Shown: positions 25,834 through 35,174 of the stretch, piece by piece | How the letters are laid out: every line of letters starts with the position of its first letter | Numbering within the stretch: position 1 is the first letter of the stretch | The notes under the pieces: model-generated | Told to the model about the DNA's origin: nothing | What the model saw: only the letters and a program-made list of their open reading frames with translations | Databases searched by the model: none | Assembly: GCF_038007305.1 (NCBI RefSeq) | Contig: NZ_JBBOWV010000001.1 | Span: 3,152,501-3,216,500 of the forward strand | Reading direction: 5' to 3' | From: Solibacillus sp. FSL W7-1436 | GTDB taxonomy: Bacteria > Bacillota > Bacilli > Bacillales_A > Planococcaceae | Length of the DNA stretch: 64,000 bases | Program-made: the position numbers and the translations under genes

Positions 25834-26354
25834 AAAAGTGGTTTACGATTATTTTCGTTGTATCTGTTATGTTGTTTATATGCTGGGAACTTGTTGGAAC
25901 CATAAAGGAATCGCAAGAACATGTTCCAGTTCGAGTGGAAAATATGATGCAAGCCACAGATTTTAAACTTCCAACGTTTGATGGGAAAAAAATTTCACTT
26001 CAAGAGCAACATGGGAAAATTGTTATTTTAAATTTTTGGGCTTCGTGGTGTGAGCCTTGCAGAATTGAAATGCCCCATTTTCAAACATTCTATGAAGAAT
26101 ATAATCAAGACATTGAAATTTTAGCTGTGAATGTTACAAGAAAAGACAAGATGAAAAATGTAGGAGCGTTTGTGGATGAGTATGATTTAACGTTTCCAAT
26201 CTTACTAGACACATCTGGAGAGATTAGTACGATCTATGGTGCTTTTGCACTTCCAGCGACAATTATAATTGACCGAGAAGGAAATATTGCTCGTGAAATC
26301 TTAGGCCCAATGGATGAAGCTTTATTACTTAAATATGTAGAACCCTTATTATAA
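25830..26354 (+). CDS. TlpA/ResA-like thiol-disulfide oxidoreductase
   Basis: 174 residues. It has an N-terminal membrane anchor and an extracytoplasmic thioredoxin domain with active site WCEPC (NFWASWCEPCR) and cis-Pro LPATII. The ATG at 25830 overlaps the nosF stop. As last gene of the nos accessory operon it may keep NosL or apo-oxidase cysteines reduced for copper loading. It is closest in the window to the proteins at 12928 and 10247. Confidence 0.88.
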   Translation: MKKWFTIIFVVSVMLFICWELVGTIKESQEHVPVRVENMMQATDFKLPTFDGKKISLQEQHGKIVILNFWASWCEPCRIEMPHFQTFYEEYNQDIEILAVNVTRKDKMKNVGAFVDEYDLTFPILLDTSGEISTIYGAFALPATIIIDREGNIAREILGPMDEALLLKYVEPLL

Positions 26355-26374
26355 GTAAAGATCTAAATATATGG

Positions 26375-26417
26375 AAAGGATGTTTGAAAGAGTTATAAGT
26401 TTCAAACATCCTTTTAT
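26375..26417 (+). terminator. Terminator of the nos accessory operon
   Basis: 15-bp stem AAAGGATGTTTGAAA / TTTCAAACATCCTTTT, closely followed by T-rich sequence. Confidence 0.85.
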
Positions 26418-26439
26418 ATTTTGATAAGTTTATTGGGCA

Positions 26440-26845
26440 TTACATCTGGCACGTGTTGCAATGGGAATGGCATAAAAATGTTTGTGTATATTAGTTTGAT
26501 CGGAGCTGCCGTTGCTGCATTAATTTCGAATGGCTGAGCTGAACTGTTCTTAACGCCAATTGTTTAGCGAAAAATGATTTTCCAGTTTATTTGGCGAGGG
26601 GTTATATTGATGGTACAACGAGCTAACCTTTTACCGTGAGTAACTTAGTCAATATCATATCGGCAGACATGATTGGGGAATAGCTTTTTCTATCTGGCAA
26701 CGGTCATTATAATTGTTGCGGGTTTAATTGCAGCACCAATTGGGGTAAAAATAAGCAAAAAGATGGACACAAAAGTATTACAAGGAATACTAGCTGTTCT
26801 AATAAAGCAACTGCTTTAAAGAAATGGATAGATTTTTTAAAATTA
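26440..26845 (+). pseudogene. TauE/SafE exporter relic
   Basis: Broken reading frames keep recognisable exporter pieces: FVYISLIGAAVAALI near 26480, and near 26695-26845 a long stretch (VAGLIAAPIGVKI, KMDTKVLQGILAVL, KKWIDFL) matching the C-terminal half of the TauE proteins at 20827 and 53263. Stops and frame changes break it in several places. It is a third, dead copy. Confidence 0.75.
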
Positions 26846-26906
26846 TCCAAACTAAATAATCAAATTATAATCTGATTAAATTATAATTCAAAATAGGGGG
26901 ATATAT

Positions 26907-27296
26907 ATGGATTTTCATTTTACAGTAAATAGTGATAAATCAATTGATGAAGCGATTACATCTATAGAACAAAATCTTAAAGAAAATAAGTTTGGGGTTC
27001 TTTGGCAACTTAACTTGACTGAAACTTTGCTGAAAAAAGGCGTAGACAGCTATAAAAAGCCTTACCGAATTCTAGAAGTTTGCAATCCATTAGAAGCGGC
27101 ACGAGTAATAGAGCATAATCCTTTAGTGGGTTACTTCTTACCTTGTAAAATTACCGTTTATGAAGAAGAAGGAAAAACCAAAATTGGACTTCCTAAACCA
27201 ACTGCTATGATAGGTTTATTAAATGATACTGAATTAATTGCAATAGCAGAAAAAATTGAAAAAATCCTCATAGATGTATTAGAAAAAAGTAAATAA
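26907..27296 (+). CDS. DUF302-family protein
   Basis: 129 residues, no signal peptide. The layout (FGVLWQLNLTETLLKKG, EVCNPLEAARVIEHNP, FLPCKITVYEEE) is that of DUF302. Cys residues in CNP and LPC are conserved. The biochemical function is unknown. GGGGG precedes the ATG. Confidence 0.88.
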   Translation: MDFHFTVNSDKSIDEAITSIEQNLKENKFGVLWQLNLTETLLKKGVDSYKKPYRILEVCNPLEAARVIEHNPLVGYFLPCKITVYEEEGKTKIGLPKPTAMIGLLNDTELIAIAEKIEKILIDVLEKSK

Positions 27297-27307
27297 TGAA
27301 TTACCGG

Positions 27308-27342
27308 ACAAGAATGTATGAAATAATGCATTCTTGTTTTTT
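27308..27342 (+). terminator. Terminator after the DUF302 gene
   Basis: CAAGAATG / CATTCTTG stem and a run of six T. Confidence 0.75.
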
Positions 27343-27423
27343 CATTTTATTTAAGGATTACGGGTAATACTTATACAAGAATCACACCTAGGACTATCAA
27401 TTGAATAATATTCTTTTTAAAAA

Positions 27424-27462
27424 AGGACAAAACATATTAGTCACTAAACTATGTTTTGTCCT
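27424..27462 (-). terminator. Terminator of cydDC
   Basis: 13-bp stem AGGACAAAACATA / TATGTTTTGTCCT, about 65 bases beyond the cydC stop on the minus strand. Confidence 0.75.
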
Positions 27463-27526
27463 AAAATTTGTTTATTTTGGTAGGTACAAATAATAGCTAA
27501 GATCTTGCTTTTACTGATTATCCAAA

Positions 27527-29203
27527 CTACCTATTGTTGAATTGTTTTTGGTACATGGCGAAGTAAAGCCCCTGCTGACTGATTAACTCCGCATGTTTTC
27601 CTGCTTCGACTAATCTTCCGTTTTGCATGACAAAAATACAATCGAACTTGTCTAACTCTATTAACTTATGTGTCACGAGTATAAGTATCTTATTTGTTGA
27701 TTCATTTAACAACGTTTGAAACAATTTTCTTTCTGTTTGAATATCTAAACTTGTAAATGGCTCATCTAAAACCAAAAGCGGGCTATCTTTTAATAAAAAA
27801 CGAGCAAAAGCTAGACGTTGCTTTTCACCACCGGATAAATTCTCGCCTTTTTCATATACAACATCCTCTAGTTTTTTGAAGAGACAAGCTTTATTCAATA
27901 TGAGTTGCATTTTTTCACGTGTTGCCTCTGGTTTCGCTAGTTGTAAGTTTGTCTCTATGGTTCCAGAAAAAAAATGGTTGTGCTGTAGCATTATACTTAA
28001 TTGTTTATAAATTGAGTCAGTATCAAAGCTTGATAAAGGGTACATATCAAATAAAATTTCCCCGTTACTTGGTTCAAATTCATTCATCAATAACTGTAAT
28101 ATTGTTGACTTACCAGATCCACTTGGACCTATAATGGCAATCTTTTGACCGGATTGTACCGATAAGTTTATGTCTTCAATTGCTGGTCGTTCTATATTTG
28201 GATAAACATAGGAAACATGATTAAAATGAATTGAATGGATATTGTCTCTAAGTAAAATACCGTTCTGCTTCTCGATTGTTGGTGAGATTTCATTAAGCTC
28301 CTGCATGGCCTTTTTTGTATGTCTCACATAGTTAGGAGCCATTGCGAGGGGAATTGCAGACTCAAAAACCGTTAAAGAAACAAGAACAATCATCGCTAAA
28401 TAAACTCCATCTAGTTGCTTCGTTGAAGTTAAATAAGCACCAATGAACAGAATCAAAAAGGTCGTAAATAGGGCAACAAGTTGATTCCCTAAAAATGCTG
28501 ATTGTTCTTGATCCAATTCTTTTTGTTTTGCTTTTGCGAACTGCTTATTCCACTGTAATAAAGTTTGTTTTTTAGCTTCTAGCTGATTATGCAAGACTAA
28601 ATCACGATAACCATAAAAATATTCCGTACCCTCTATTGTCATCATTTTTTTATCTTCAGTTGCTGTTTTATGCGGAATACGGAGTAATATATACGGCACG
28701 ATAAGACTTGTTAAAACAATGCCTAATAGTAAACAAAGCGCAATCCAAGTTGAAAAGAAAAGCATAAATAAACATGTTGTAAAAAAGACAATGCCTGTCA
28801 CAAACGGTGGGTATAATACACGTAAAAAAAAATTTTGTACAGTCTCCACATTTGTTGTAACTCTGGTTAGTAAATCACCACTTTTATAAGTGTTTAATAA
28901 ATGCGCTTTAGGTAGCAGTTTATTAAAAAATAGCATTCGAATTTTACTGATGAAACGAAATGTTACACGATGTGTAATCAAGCGCTCGGTGTATTTACTA
29001 ATTGATTTTGTTACACCAAATAGTTTTAAAAAGGCGGTTAGGATTAAAATGATATAAAAGGGTGGTAATAGCGCGGCTTTAGAAATAAGAAGCCCACTTT
29101 GTGCAAAAAGCGCAACTGCTGTTAAACCACCAATTGTTCCACATAACAGTGCTAGTAACACATCTTTCTTATCTGTCCAAATGAACTCAACTAATGATTT
29201 CAT
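27527..29203 (-). CDS. cydC: CydC, ABC exporter subunit for cytochrome bd assembly
   Basis: 558 residues: six transmembrane helices (residues 1-300), then an ABC ATPase domain with Walker A GPSGSGKS, signature LSGGEKQR and Walker B LVLDEPFTSLD. CydDC exports reduced thiols (cysteine, glutathione in E. coli) and is needed for cytochrome bd assembly. Its start overlaps the cydD stop by 17 bases. The pair is divergent from cydAB next door. Confidence 0.9.
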   Translation of the reverse strand: MKSLVEFIWTDKKDVLLALLCGTIGGLTAVALFAQSGLLISKAALLPPFYIILILTAFLKLFGVTKSISKYTERLITHRVTFRFISKIRMLFFNKLLPKAHLLNTYKSGDLLTRVTTNVETVQNFFLRVLYPPFVTGIVFFTTCLFMLFFSTWIALCLLLGIVLTSLIVPYILLRIPHKTATEDKKMMTIEGTEYFYGYRDLVLHNQLEAKKQTLLQWNKQFAKAKQKELDQEQSAFLGNQLVALFTTFLILFIGAYLTSTKQLDGVYLAMIVLVSLTVFESAIPLAMAPNYVRHTKKAMQELNEISPTIEKQNGILLRDNIHSIHFNHVSYVYPNIERPAIEDINLSVQSGQKIAIIGPSGSGKSTILQLLMNEFEPSNGEILFDMYPLSSFDTDSIYKQLSIMLQHNHFFSGTIETNLQLAKPEATREKMQLILNKACLFKKLEDVVYEKGENLSGGEKQRLAFARFLLKDSPLLVLDEPFTSLDIQTERKLFQTLLNESTNKILILVTHKLIELDKFDCIFVMQNGRLVEAGKHAELISQQGLYFAMYQKQFNNR

Positions 29204-30902
29204 CGATAAATCCTCCCTTCATCATCTTTTGATAAAATGGATGTTGGACTAGTTCACCTTGTGTACCATAAGCAGCAATTTGTCCGTTTTCAACGATATA
29301 GATAACATCTGCAAAGCGAATACTTTTATATTGATGTGCGGCAATAATGACGGTTGCAAATTCACTTAATACTTGAATGGAATGTGTTAATAGTTGTTCT
29401 GTTAACACATCAAGTCCAGCTGTTGGTTCATCAAAAAATACAATGTGTCCCTTTTTTAAAAAGGCACGCGCAATGGCAACGCGTTGCTTTTCACCACCTG
29501 ATAAGCCAAGTCCCCCTTCGCCAAGCGCAATGTCCAATCCTTGTGGAATCATTGAGAGCCAGTCCATAAGTTGGGCATCCTTCAATGCTCTTAAAATTTC
29601 TGCGTCACTATACGGCAGCCCCATACAAATATTGTCTCGCAACGTACCAGAGAATATATAAGGATGTTGTGAAATGTAGCTTACCTGAGCATACCAGTCC
29701 GATTCCTTATAGATTGCACGCGGCTGATCATTTAACATAACGGAACCTTGGTCAATTTCAATCAAACTTGAAAGCATATTTAAAATTGTACTTTTCCCAT
29801 GTCCAGTTTGACCGATGAAAGCAACGGTTTTTCTAGGAGATATTGTACAAGATATAGGTCCAATGGTCGTCCCGTTTGCATAGCTGTAAACGGCTTGATT
29901 TAATGCTATTTTGGGCTGCGTTGGTAAGCTATTGGTACCCCATTGAACAGGGGCTGTTTTTTCAGTAAGTTGCTGTTCGATTAAATTTGCCGCACCAAGG
30001 CTTCCTCGTCCTGTATGAAAGGCACTGCCTAATTCCTTCAATGAATTATAATACTCAGGTGCAAGTGTCAAAATGAAAAAGGCTGGTGCAAATGCGAGCG
30101 TTTGAAAGACAATCATTTGAAAGCCAATCTCGAGTGCAATTAAGCCAATACCTAATGTGGCAATTAGTTCAATAAATAATGTCGATGCAAACGCAATTTT
30201 TAATACGCTTAATGTACGTTTCATAAAGCCTTCATTACTGGTAGCTAGCACTTGTTCCTGTTGTTTACTTTGTCCAAATAATCGGATGGTTTGCAGGCCC
30301 TGTAGTAAATCGAGAAATTTCCCTGAAAAACGATTTAAAGCCTCTAGTTGTTCTTCTGATTTTTTCTTTGTTTGCATGCCAATAATAATATACGTAATCG
30401 GCACAAACGGGGCAGTAATGAGCATAATCCAACCACTATTAGGATGAATATAAAAGACAGTGGCTAATATCATTATTGGCACAATGATTGTTTTAATTAC
30501 TTGCGGAATGTATTCACGATAATAGCTTTCTAATTGTTCAACTGTATCCACAAAAAGTGTCACTCTTTCACCAGTTTTATGTTGAATGTGCTTCTCTAAA
30601 GAAGATTCAGACCACTTCGCTAAAAGCTCATGTCGAACAGCTATTTTCACGCTCGCTGCAAATATGCCACCGATTTTGCCAATCCCAAATTGAGAAAGCA
30701 ATCTTCCGATCATTGATAAAAATAAGTAACCAAAAGACGGAAACGTATCCTGGAACGGTACGTGTTCGATAAACACGTCATTAACAATTGTTACAATGCT
30801 TAAGGCTTGTAATATGATACTTGCGCCAGTTATCCCGGAAATAAGAATGAGAAGTAATAATAGCAACTTATTTTTATTTGTAAGTTGTTGTAAAAAATGC
30901 AT
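29187..30902 (-). CDS. cydD: CydD, ABC exporter subunit for cytochrome bd assembly
   Basis: 571 residues, an ABC half-transporter: six transmembrane helices and an ATPase domain with GQTGHGKS (Walker A; His at a usual Ser/Ala place), LSGGEKQRVAIARA, and FFDEPTAGLD. AAAGGAG lies before the ATG at 30902. It is co-transcribed with cydC. Confidence 0.9.
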   Translation of the reverse strand: MHFLQQLTNKNKLLLLLLILISGITGASIILQALSIVTIVNDVFIEHVPFQDTFPSFGYLFLSMIGRLLSQFGIGKIGGIFAASVKIAVRHELLAKWSESSLEKHIQHKTGERVTLFVDTVEQLESYYREYIPQVIKTIIVPIMILATVFYIHPNSGWIMLITAPFVPITYIIIGMQTKKKSEEQLEALNRFSGKFLDLLQGLQTIRLFGQSKQQEQVLATSNEGFMKRTLSVLKIAFASTLFIELIATLGIGLIALEIGFQMIVFQTLAFAPAFFILTLAPEYYNSLKELGSAFHTGRGSLGAANLIEQQLTEKTAPVQWGTNSLPTQPKIALNQAVYSYANGTTIGPISCTISPRKTVAFIGQTGHGKSTILNMLSSLIEIDQGSVMLNDQPRAIYKESDWYAQVSYISQHPYIFSGTLRDNICMGLPYSDAEILRALKDAQLMDWLSMIPQGLDIALGEGGLGLSGGEKQRVAIARAFLKKGHIVFFDEPTAGLDVLTEQLLTHSIQVLSEFATVIIAAHQYKSIRFADVIYIVENGQIAAYGTQGELVQHPFYQKMMKGGFIDEIIS

Positions 30903-31240
30903 AAGATTCGCTCCTTTCGCACATCAGCTATTTATACGAATACTAAAACAGGCGAAGTAGAATATTTACTAGTGTTACGTGATTAGGATAAATTTAAACG
31001 CGTACAATAAGCGGGAATTATGAAAAAGAAGATTCGAACATTAATCGAAGCATCTCACCGTTTTATAATGAAAAACCTTTTAAATTTGCACTAGAAGAAA
31101 ATTAAATTGATTAAATATTCTATACGAGGTGAATAACTATGCCTAAGAAAAAAGCAATATTTGTGACGAGCTCTCGTTATCAACCATCGTAATGATTTAT
31201 GTTATAACCGCAATTTTTTTGGATGTTAGGAGGAATTGAG
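30903..31240. other. Divergent intergenic region with short relics
   Basis: No intact gene. Short frames are present; one at 31140-31193 (MPKKKAIFVT...) has a good ribosome site (GAGGTGAATAACT) but stops after 17 codons, so it may be a truncated gene. A relic ending KFALEEN lies near 31100. The promoters of cydDC and cydAB must be here. Confidence 0.4.
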
Positions 31241-32581
31241 ATGGAAGGCTCCTCGGTATTTTGGAGTAGGGCATTAACAGAATTAACTTTATCATTCCAT
31301 ATTATCTATGCAACGCTTGGTGTTGGAGTACCGCTAATGATTTTGATTGCACAATATGTCGGTTATAAAAAGAATGATATACATTACACGTTAATGGCAC
31401 GGAGGTGGGCAAGGGGATATACGATTACTGTTGCTGTAGGTGTTGTAACAGGAACCATCATCGGCTTGCAATTATCATTATTATGGCCACAATTTATGGA
31501 ACTTGCTGGAAAGGTTATTGCACTCCCATTATTTATGGAGACCTTTGCCTTTTTCTTTGAAGCTATTTTCTTAGGCATATATTTATATACATGGGATCGC
31601 TTTAAAAATCCAAAGCATCATATGCTATTACTCATTCCAGTAGCGCTGGGTTCAGCAATGTCTGCCATATTTATTACAATTGTAAATGCATTTATGAACT
31701 CACCTCGGGGCTTTGACATAGTCAATGGCGAATTGATTAATATTCAACCACTATTAGCAATGTTTACCCCCGCAATGCCTACTAAAATTGCACATGTATT
31801 AGTTTCTGGTTTTATGACGGTAGCCTTCGTATTAGCTGCAATTGCTGCTTACAAATTATTAAAAGGTGAAAACGAAATTTATCATAAAAAAGCCTTATCA
31901 TTACTCATGAAGCTTGGTATTATTTTTTCGCTTGCTACAGCATTGGTAGGTGATTTTTCGGCCAAGTATTTAGCAGAATATCAGCCTGAGAAATTAGCGG
32001 CAGCGGAATGGCATTTTGAAACGACAGAAGGAGCGGATTTAATATTTTTCGGTATATTAGATGAAGAAGATGTAAAATATCAAATTCGCATTCCCAAATT
32101 ACTAAGCTTTTTAGCATTTAGTAATTTTAAATCGGAAGTGATCGGTTTGGAAGAATATCCGGAGGAAGATCGGCCTCCACTGTATATTCACTATTTCTTC
32201 GATACAATGGTTACCATTGGAGTTTTACTGATTCTTTTATCCCTTGCTTTTGTTATTGGTAGATGGGGGAAATGGAAATGGATCCATTCCCGTTTGTTTA
32301 GATGGTTGATTGTACTAAGTGGACCTTTATCAATAATTGCTATTGAAGCAGGGTGGTGGCTTGCCGAACAAGGACGTCAACCATGGATTTTATACGGTAT
32401 TATGCGTACTGAAGAAGGCGCGACAACAGCAACAGGCGTCGAATGGTTATTTATTGTTTTTGCGATTGTTTATTTAATTTTAGGAATAGGCAGTATTGTG
32501 GTATTAAATCGTATGTTTAAAAATAATCCTGCAGAGAAAGAATTGGCTGCACGTAAAGGTGGTGCAAAGTCATGGACATAG
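31241..32581 (+). CDS. cydA: Cytochrome bd ubiquinol oxidase subunit I
   Basis: 446 residues, nine or so transmembrane helices. Haem ligands can be seen: His in ELTLSFHIIYATLG (b595-type ligand) and Met/His in later helices, and the QLSLLWPQF and GFDIVNGE segments typical of the short Q-loop family. ATG 31241 follows AGGAGGAATTGAG. The stop overlaps the cydB start. Such oxidases tolerate sulfide and nitric oxide, which fits the sulfur genes on either side. Confidence 0.92.
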   Translation: MEGSSVFWSRALTELTLSFHIIYATLGVGVPLMILIAQYVGYKKNDIHYTLMARRWARGYTITVAVGVVTGTIIGLQLSLLWPQFMELAGKVIALPLFMETFAFFFEAIFLGIYLYTWDRFKNPKHHMLLLIPVALGSAMSAIFITIVNAFMNSPRGFDIVNGELINIQPLLAMFTPAMPTKIAHVLVSGFMTVAFVLAAIAAYKLLKGENEIYHKKALSLLMKLGIIFSLATALVGDFSAKYLAEYQPEKLAAAEWHFETTEGADLIFFGILDEEDVKYQIRIPKLLSFLAFSNFKSEVIGLEEYPEEDRPPLYIHYFFDTMVTIGVLLILLSLAFVIGRWGKWKWIHSRLFRWLIVLSGPLSIIAIEAGWWLAEQGRQPWILYGIMRTEEGATTATGVEWLFIVFAIVYLILGIGSIVVLNRMFKNNPAEKELAARKGGAKSWT

Positions 32582-33600
32582 AAATTTTAGGGATTTCTGT
32601 ACTATGGATTTTTCTATTTGGATATGTAATTATCGCTTCCATAGATTTTGGTGCGGGATTTTTCAATGCTTACAGTTTAATCACGAAGAAAAACCATATT
32701 CTCTCTAAAGTTATTAAACGTTATTTATCCCCCGTATGGGAAATTACCAATGTATTTTTAGTATTTTTCTTTGTCGGAATCGTTGGGTTCTTCCCACAAA
32801 CAGCTTACTATTATGGGACTATTCTATTAGTACCTGCATCCGTTGCGCTTATTTTACTGGCGATACGAGGAAGTTATTATGCGTTTGAATCCTACAGCAC
32901 TTTACGTGGACATAAAGGCTATGCATTTGCTTATGGAATCGCCGGTCTTTTCATCCCTGCAGCCTTTTCGGTTATTTTAACGATTTCTGAGGGAGGCTTT
33001 GTGACGATCCAAGATGCAGGTCCTAAATTAGATTATCCTGCATTATTCACTAGTACATTATCTTGGTCGATTGTCGCGTTAAGTGTTACAGCAGTACTCT
33101 ATATATCAGCAGTATTTTTAACGTGGTATGCCAAAAAAGCAGGGGACTCAGATGCAAGCGATTTAATGCGTAAATATGCACTTATTTGGGGGATTCCATT
33201 AATTGTTAGTGCCATTGGTATTATTCTTGAATTTAGAGCTGAAAAACACTGGCATTATGAAAATATGTTAGATATATCTTGGTTATTTATTATTTCAGGT
33301 ACTCTCTTCTTAGCAACGTATTGGCTTTTATGGAGAAAAGCGAAATACGGCTTAGCCGTCATTTTGTTAATACTACAATTTGCGGCTGCATTTTTTGCAT
33401 ATGGATTTTCGCATTATCCATATTTGTTGTATCCGCATTTAACCATTCATGATAGTTTTACAAATCAAGCCATGGCAATTTCACTTGTTGTTGTCTTCAT
33501 TGCAGGGTTATGTTTGTTAATCCCTTCACTATATTTAGTTTTCAAGCTTTTTATTTTTAATAAAGGCTATCTTTCAGGTGATGATGAAACGCATGTATGA
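32572..33600 (+). CDS. cydB: Cytochrome bd ubiquinol oxidase subunit II
   Basis: 342 residues with eight or more transmembrane helices. The start FLFGYVIIASIDFGAGFF, with the DFG segment, is typical for CydB. It overlaps cydA by ten bases and is followed by the small cydS-like gene. Confidence 0.9.
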   Translation: MDIEILGISVLWIFLFGYVIIASIDFGAGFFNAYSLITKKNHILSKVIKRYLSPVWEITNVFLVFFFVGIVGFFPQTAYYYGTILLVPASVALILLAIRGSYYAFESYSTLRGHKGYAFAYGIAGLFIPAAFSVILTISEGGFVTIQDAGPKLDYPALFTSTLSWSIVALSVTAVLYISAVFLTWYAKKAGDSDASDLMRKYALIWGIPLIVSAIGIILEFRAEKHWHYENMLDISWLFIISGTLFLATYWLLWRKAKYGLAVILLILQFAAAFFAYGFSHYPYLLYPHLTIHDSFTNQAMAISLVVVFIAGLCLLIPSLYLVFKLFIFNKGYLSGDDETHV

Positions 33601-33612
33601 GGAGATGTGGAA

Positions 33613-33705
33613 ATGGAAGCATTTTTAATAACTTATGCACCGATTATTGTTGTGATCATATCCGTTTTTGCTGCATTTTTCGTTGCAGCAAAAACGGAGT
33701 TATAA
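33613..33705 (+). CDS. cydS: CydS/CydX-type small cytochrome bd subunit
   Basis: 30 residues: MEAFLITYAPIIVV, one transmembrane helix and a charged end (AAKTEL). It starts 12 bases after cydB with GGAGATGTGG upstream. Its size, single helix and position match CydS of Bacillaceae cytochrome bd, which stabilises haem b558. It is too short for most automated gene calls. Confidence 0.75.
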   Translation: MEAFLITYAPIIVVIISVFAAFFVAAKTEL

Positions 33706-33832
33706 AGTACCTAACTGGAGGATTGAATCCTTTGTTTAGGAAAATATGTCGTTTTCATGTGTTAAGTTGTTAGTCAAGTATTGTATAAATTTTTAATAAA
33801 GGTGAATTATTAATGTAAAGGAGGAATTAACA

Positions 33833-34021
33833 GTGAATCATAACTTAACTGAACTAGAAGTTGAGCATTTACGTAGTTTAATTGGTGGGCATGGAAACGT
33901 TGCAAAAAAATTGGAAATGTATGCATCAAGTTGCACAGATACAGATTTAAAAGCACTCTTTGAAAGAGATGCACAAGCTGCTAAGCAAGCACAACAGGAT
34001 TTAATAACATATTTAAACTAA
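33833..34021 (+). CDS. Short CotF-like spore coat protein
   Basis: 62 residues, helical. It starts at GTG 33833 behind AAAGGAGGAATTAACA. The pattern LTELEVEHLRSLIGGHGNVAKKLE is typical of the small CotF/YraG-like proteins that accompany a second CotF-like gene, here 12 bases downstream. Confidence 0.75.
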   Translation: MNHNLTELEVEHLRSLIGGHGNVAKKLEMYASSCTDTDLKALFERDAQAAKQAQQDLITYLN

Positions 34022-34033
34022 GGAGGAGTGTAA

Positions 34034-34294
34034 ATGTTTCAAGATAAAGAAATGGTCAATGATTATCTGGCCGGGTTAAATGCAAGCTTAACTGGATATG
34101 CCAATATCATCGCACAAACGAATAATGCGGAACTCAGACAAACATTAATCCAATTGCGAAATCAGGATGAATCCCGTCAACGAACTTTATACAGTTATGC
34201 CCTTCAAAAAGGATACTATCAACCTGCTGCACCAGCTTCAAAAGAGGTCGTTCAGCAATTGCGAAACCAATTAATGTCTGACATGCAGAACTAA
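34034..34294 (+). CDS. CotF-family spore coat protein
   Basis: 86 residues, ferritin-like helices: DKEMVNDYLAGLNASLTGYANI and a C-terminal QKGYYQPA segment common in CotF-family proteins. GGAGGAGTG precedes the ATG. Partner of the short upstream protein. Confidence 0.82.
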   Translation: MFQDKEMVNDYLAGLNASLTGYANIIAQTNNAELRQTLIQLRNQDESRQRTLYSYALQKGYYQPAAPASKEVVQQLRNQLMSDMQN

Positions 34295-34302
34295 TATTTA
34301 GT

Positions 34303-34332
34303 AAGCCGAACTATGTATTCGGCTTTTTTTTT
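34303..34332 (+). terminator. Terminator after CotF-like genes
   Basis: AAGCCGAA / TTCGGCTT with nine T. Confidence 0.85.
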
Positions 34333-34415
34333 GCCTAAATCGAAATCTATACTTAGAAAACACATTATTAAAAGTTAGCATACAATAGTATATTATTTTC
34401 GAAAGGGTTGAAAAA

Positions 34416-34967
34416 ATGTATTATTCCCCATACGGGTATCCATATCAACACCCATATTACAGTATTGCTCCGATGTATCATTATGCTGTGAATACAAATC
34501 AATGGAATCCTCAAGGTCCTGTTCTTGTAAATCAAACTAATTCATCTCAAAATAATGGTTTGCCAATCAGTGATTACGGAAAACGTCCTTTTGTTATAAA
34601 TATTAATGAGGCAGCTAAACAAAACAATACTTATCGTACTGCTTTGTGGACAGGAAATCACCTACAGGCTACATTAATGAGCCTAAATCCAGGTGAAGAT
34701 ATCGGTTTAGAAATGCATCCTGACGTTGACCAATTTTTACGAATCGAACAAGGTCAAGGTGTTACTCAAATGGGTAAAAGTAAAAATCAGTTAGACTTTA
34801 GTAGAAATGTTCAGGATGATTCCGCAATTTTTATCCCCGCTGGAACATGGCATAACTTAACGAATACAGGGAATATTCCATTAAGGCTATATTCTATCTA
34901 TGCACCACCTAATCATCCATTTGGCACGATTCACCGCACCAAGGCAGATGCAATGCATGCTGAGTAA
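34416..34967 (+). CDS. Cupin-domain spore surface protein
   Basis: 183 residues. The first 40 residues are rich in Tyr, Pro and His (YYSPYGYPYQHPYY), like coat proteins. A cupin domain follows (residues 75-175): GEDIGLEMHPDVDQFLRIEQG gives His and Glu ligand positions, and IPAGTWHNLTN gives the last His. The coat-like start and neighbours suggest a spore location; the reaction, if any, is unknown. Confidence 0.8.
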   Translation: MYYSPYGYPYQHPYYSIAPMYHYAVNTNQWNPQGPVLVNQTNSSQNNGLPISDYGKRPFVININEAAKQNNTYRTALWTGNHLQATLMSLNPGEDIGLEMHPDVDQFLRIEQGQGVTQMGKSKNQLDFSRNVQDDSAIFIPAGTWHNLTNTGNIPLRLYSIYAPPNHPFGTIHRTKADAMHAE

Positions 34968-35174
34968 GGGATTTCTTAACTTAATGGTAGCCCCGGAATT
35001 GATGGTATAACACCCAGACCTATGGATTCAAAGGTCGGAATTTTTAGTCAACGAAGGGTTGGAAGATGTTAAAAAAGAAAATAATATAAAACACATTCTT
35101 TAATAATTTATACTCATGGGAATTCTTGTAGGAAAAGGATATGTTCCAGAAAAAGCATATGAATTGGTAGAAGT
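34968..35174. other. Gene-free gap with a short reading-frame tail
   Basis: Nothing intact. A frame from 35116 (MGILVGKGYVPEKAYELVEV) runs to about 35178 and looks like the tail of a lost gene. Not identified. Confidence 0.35.
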
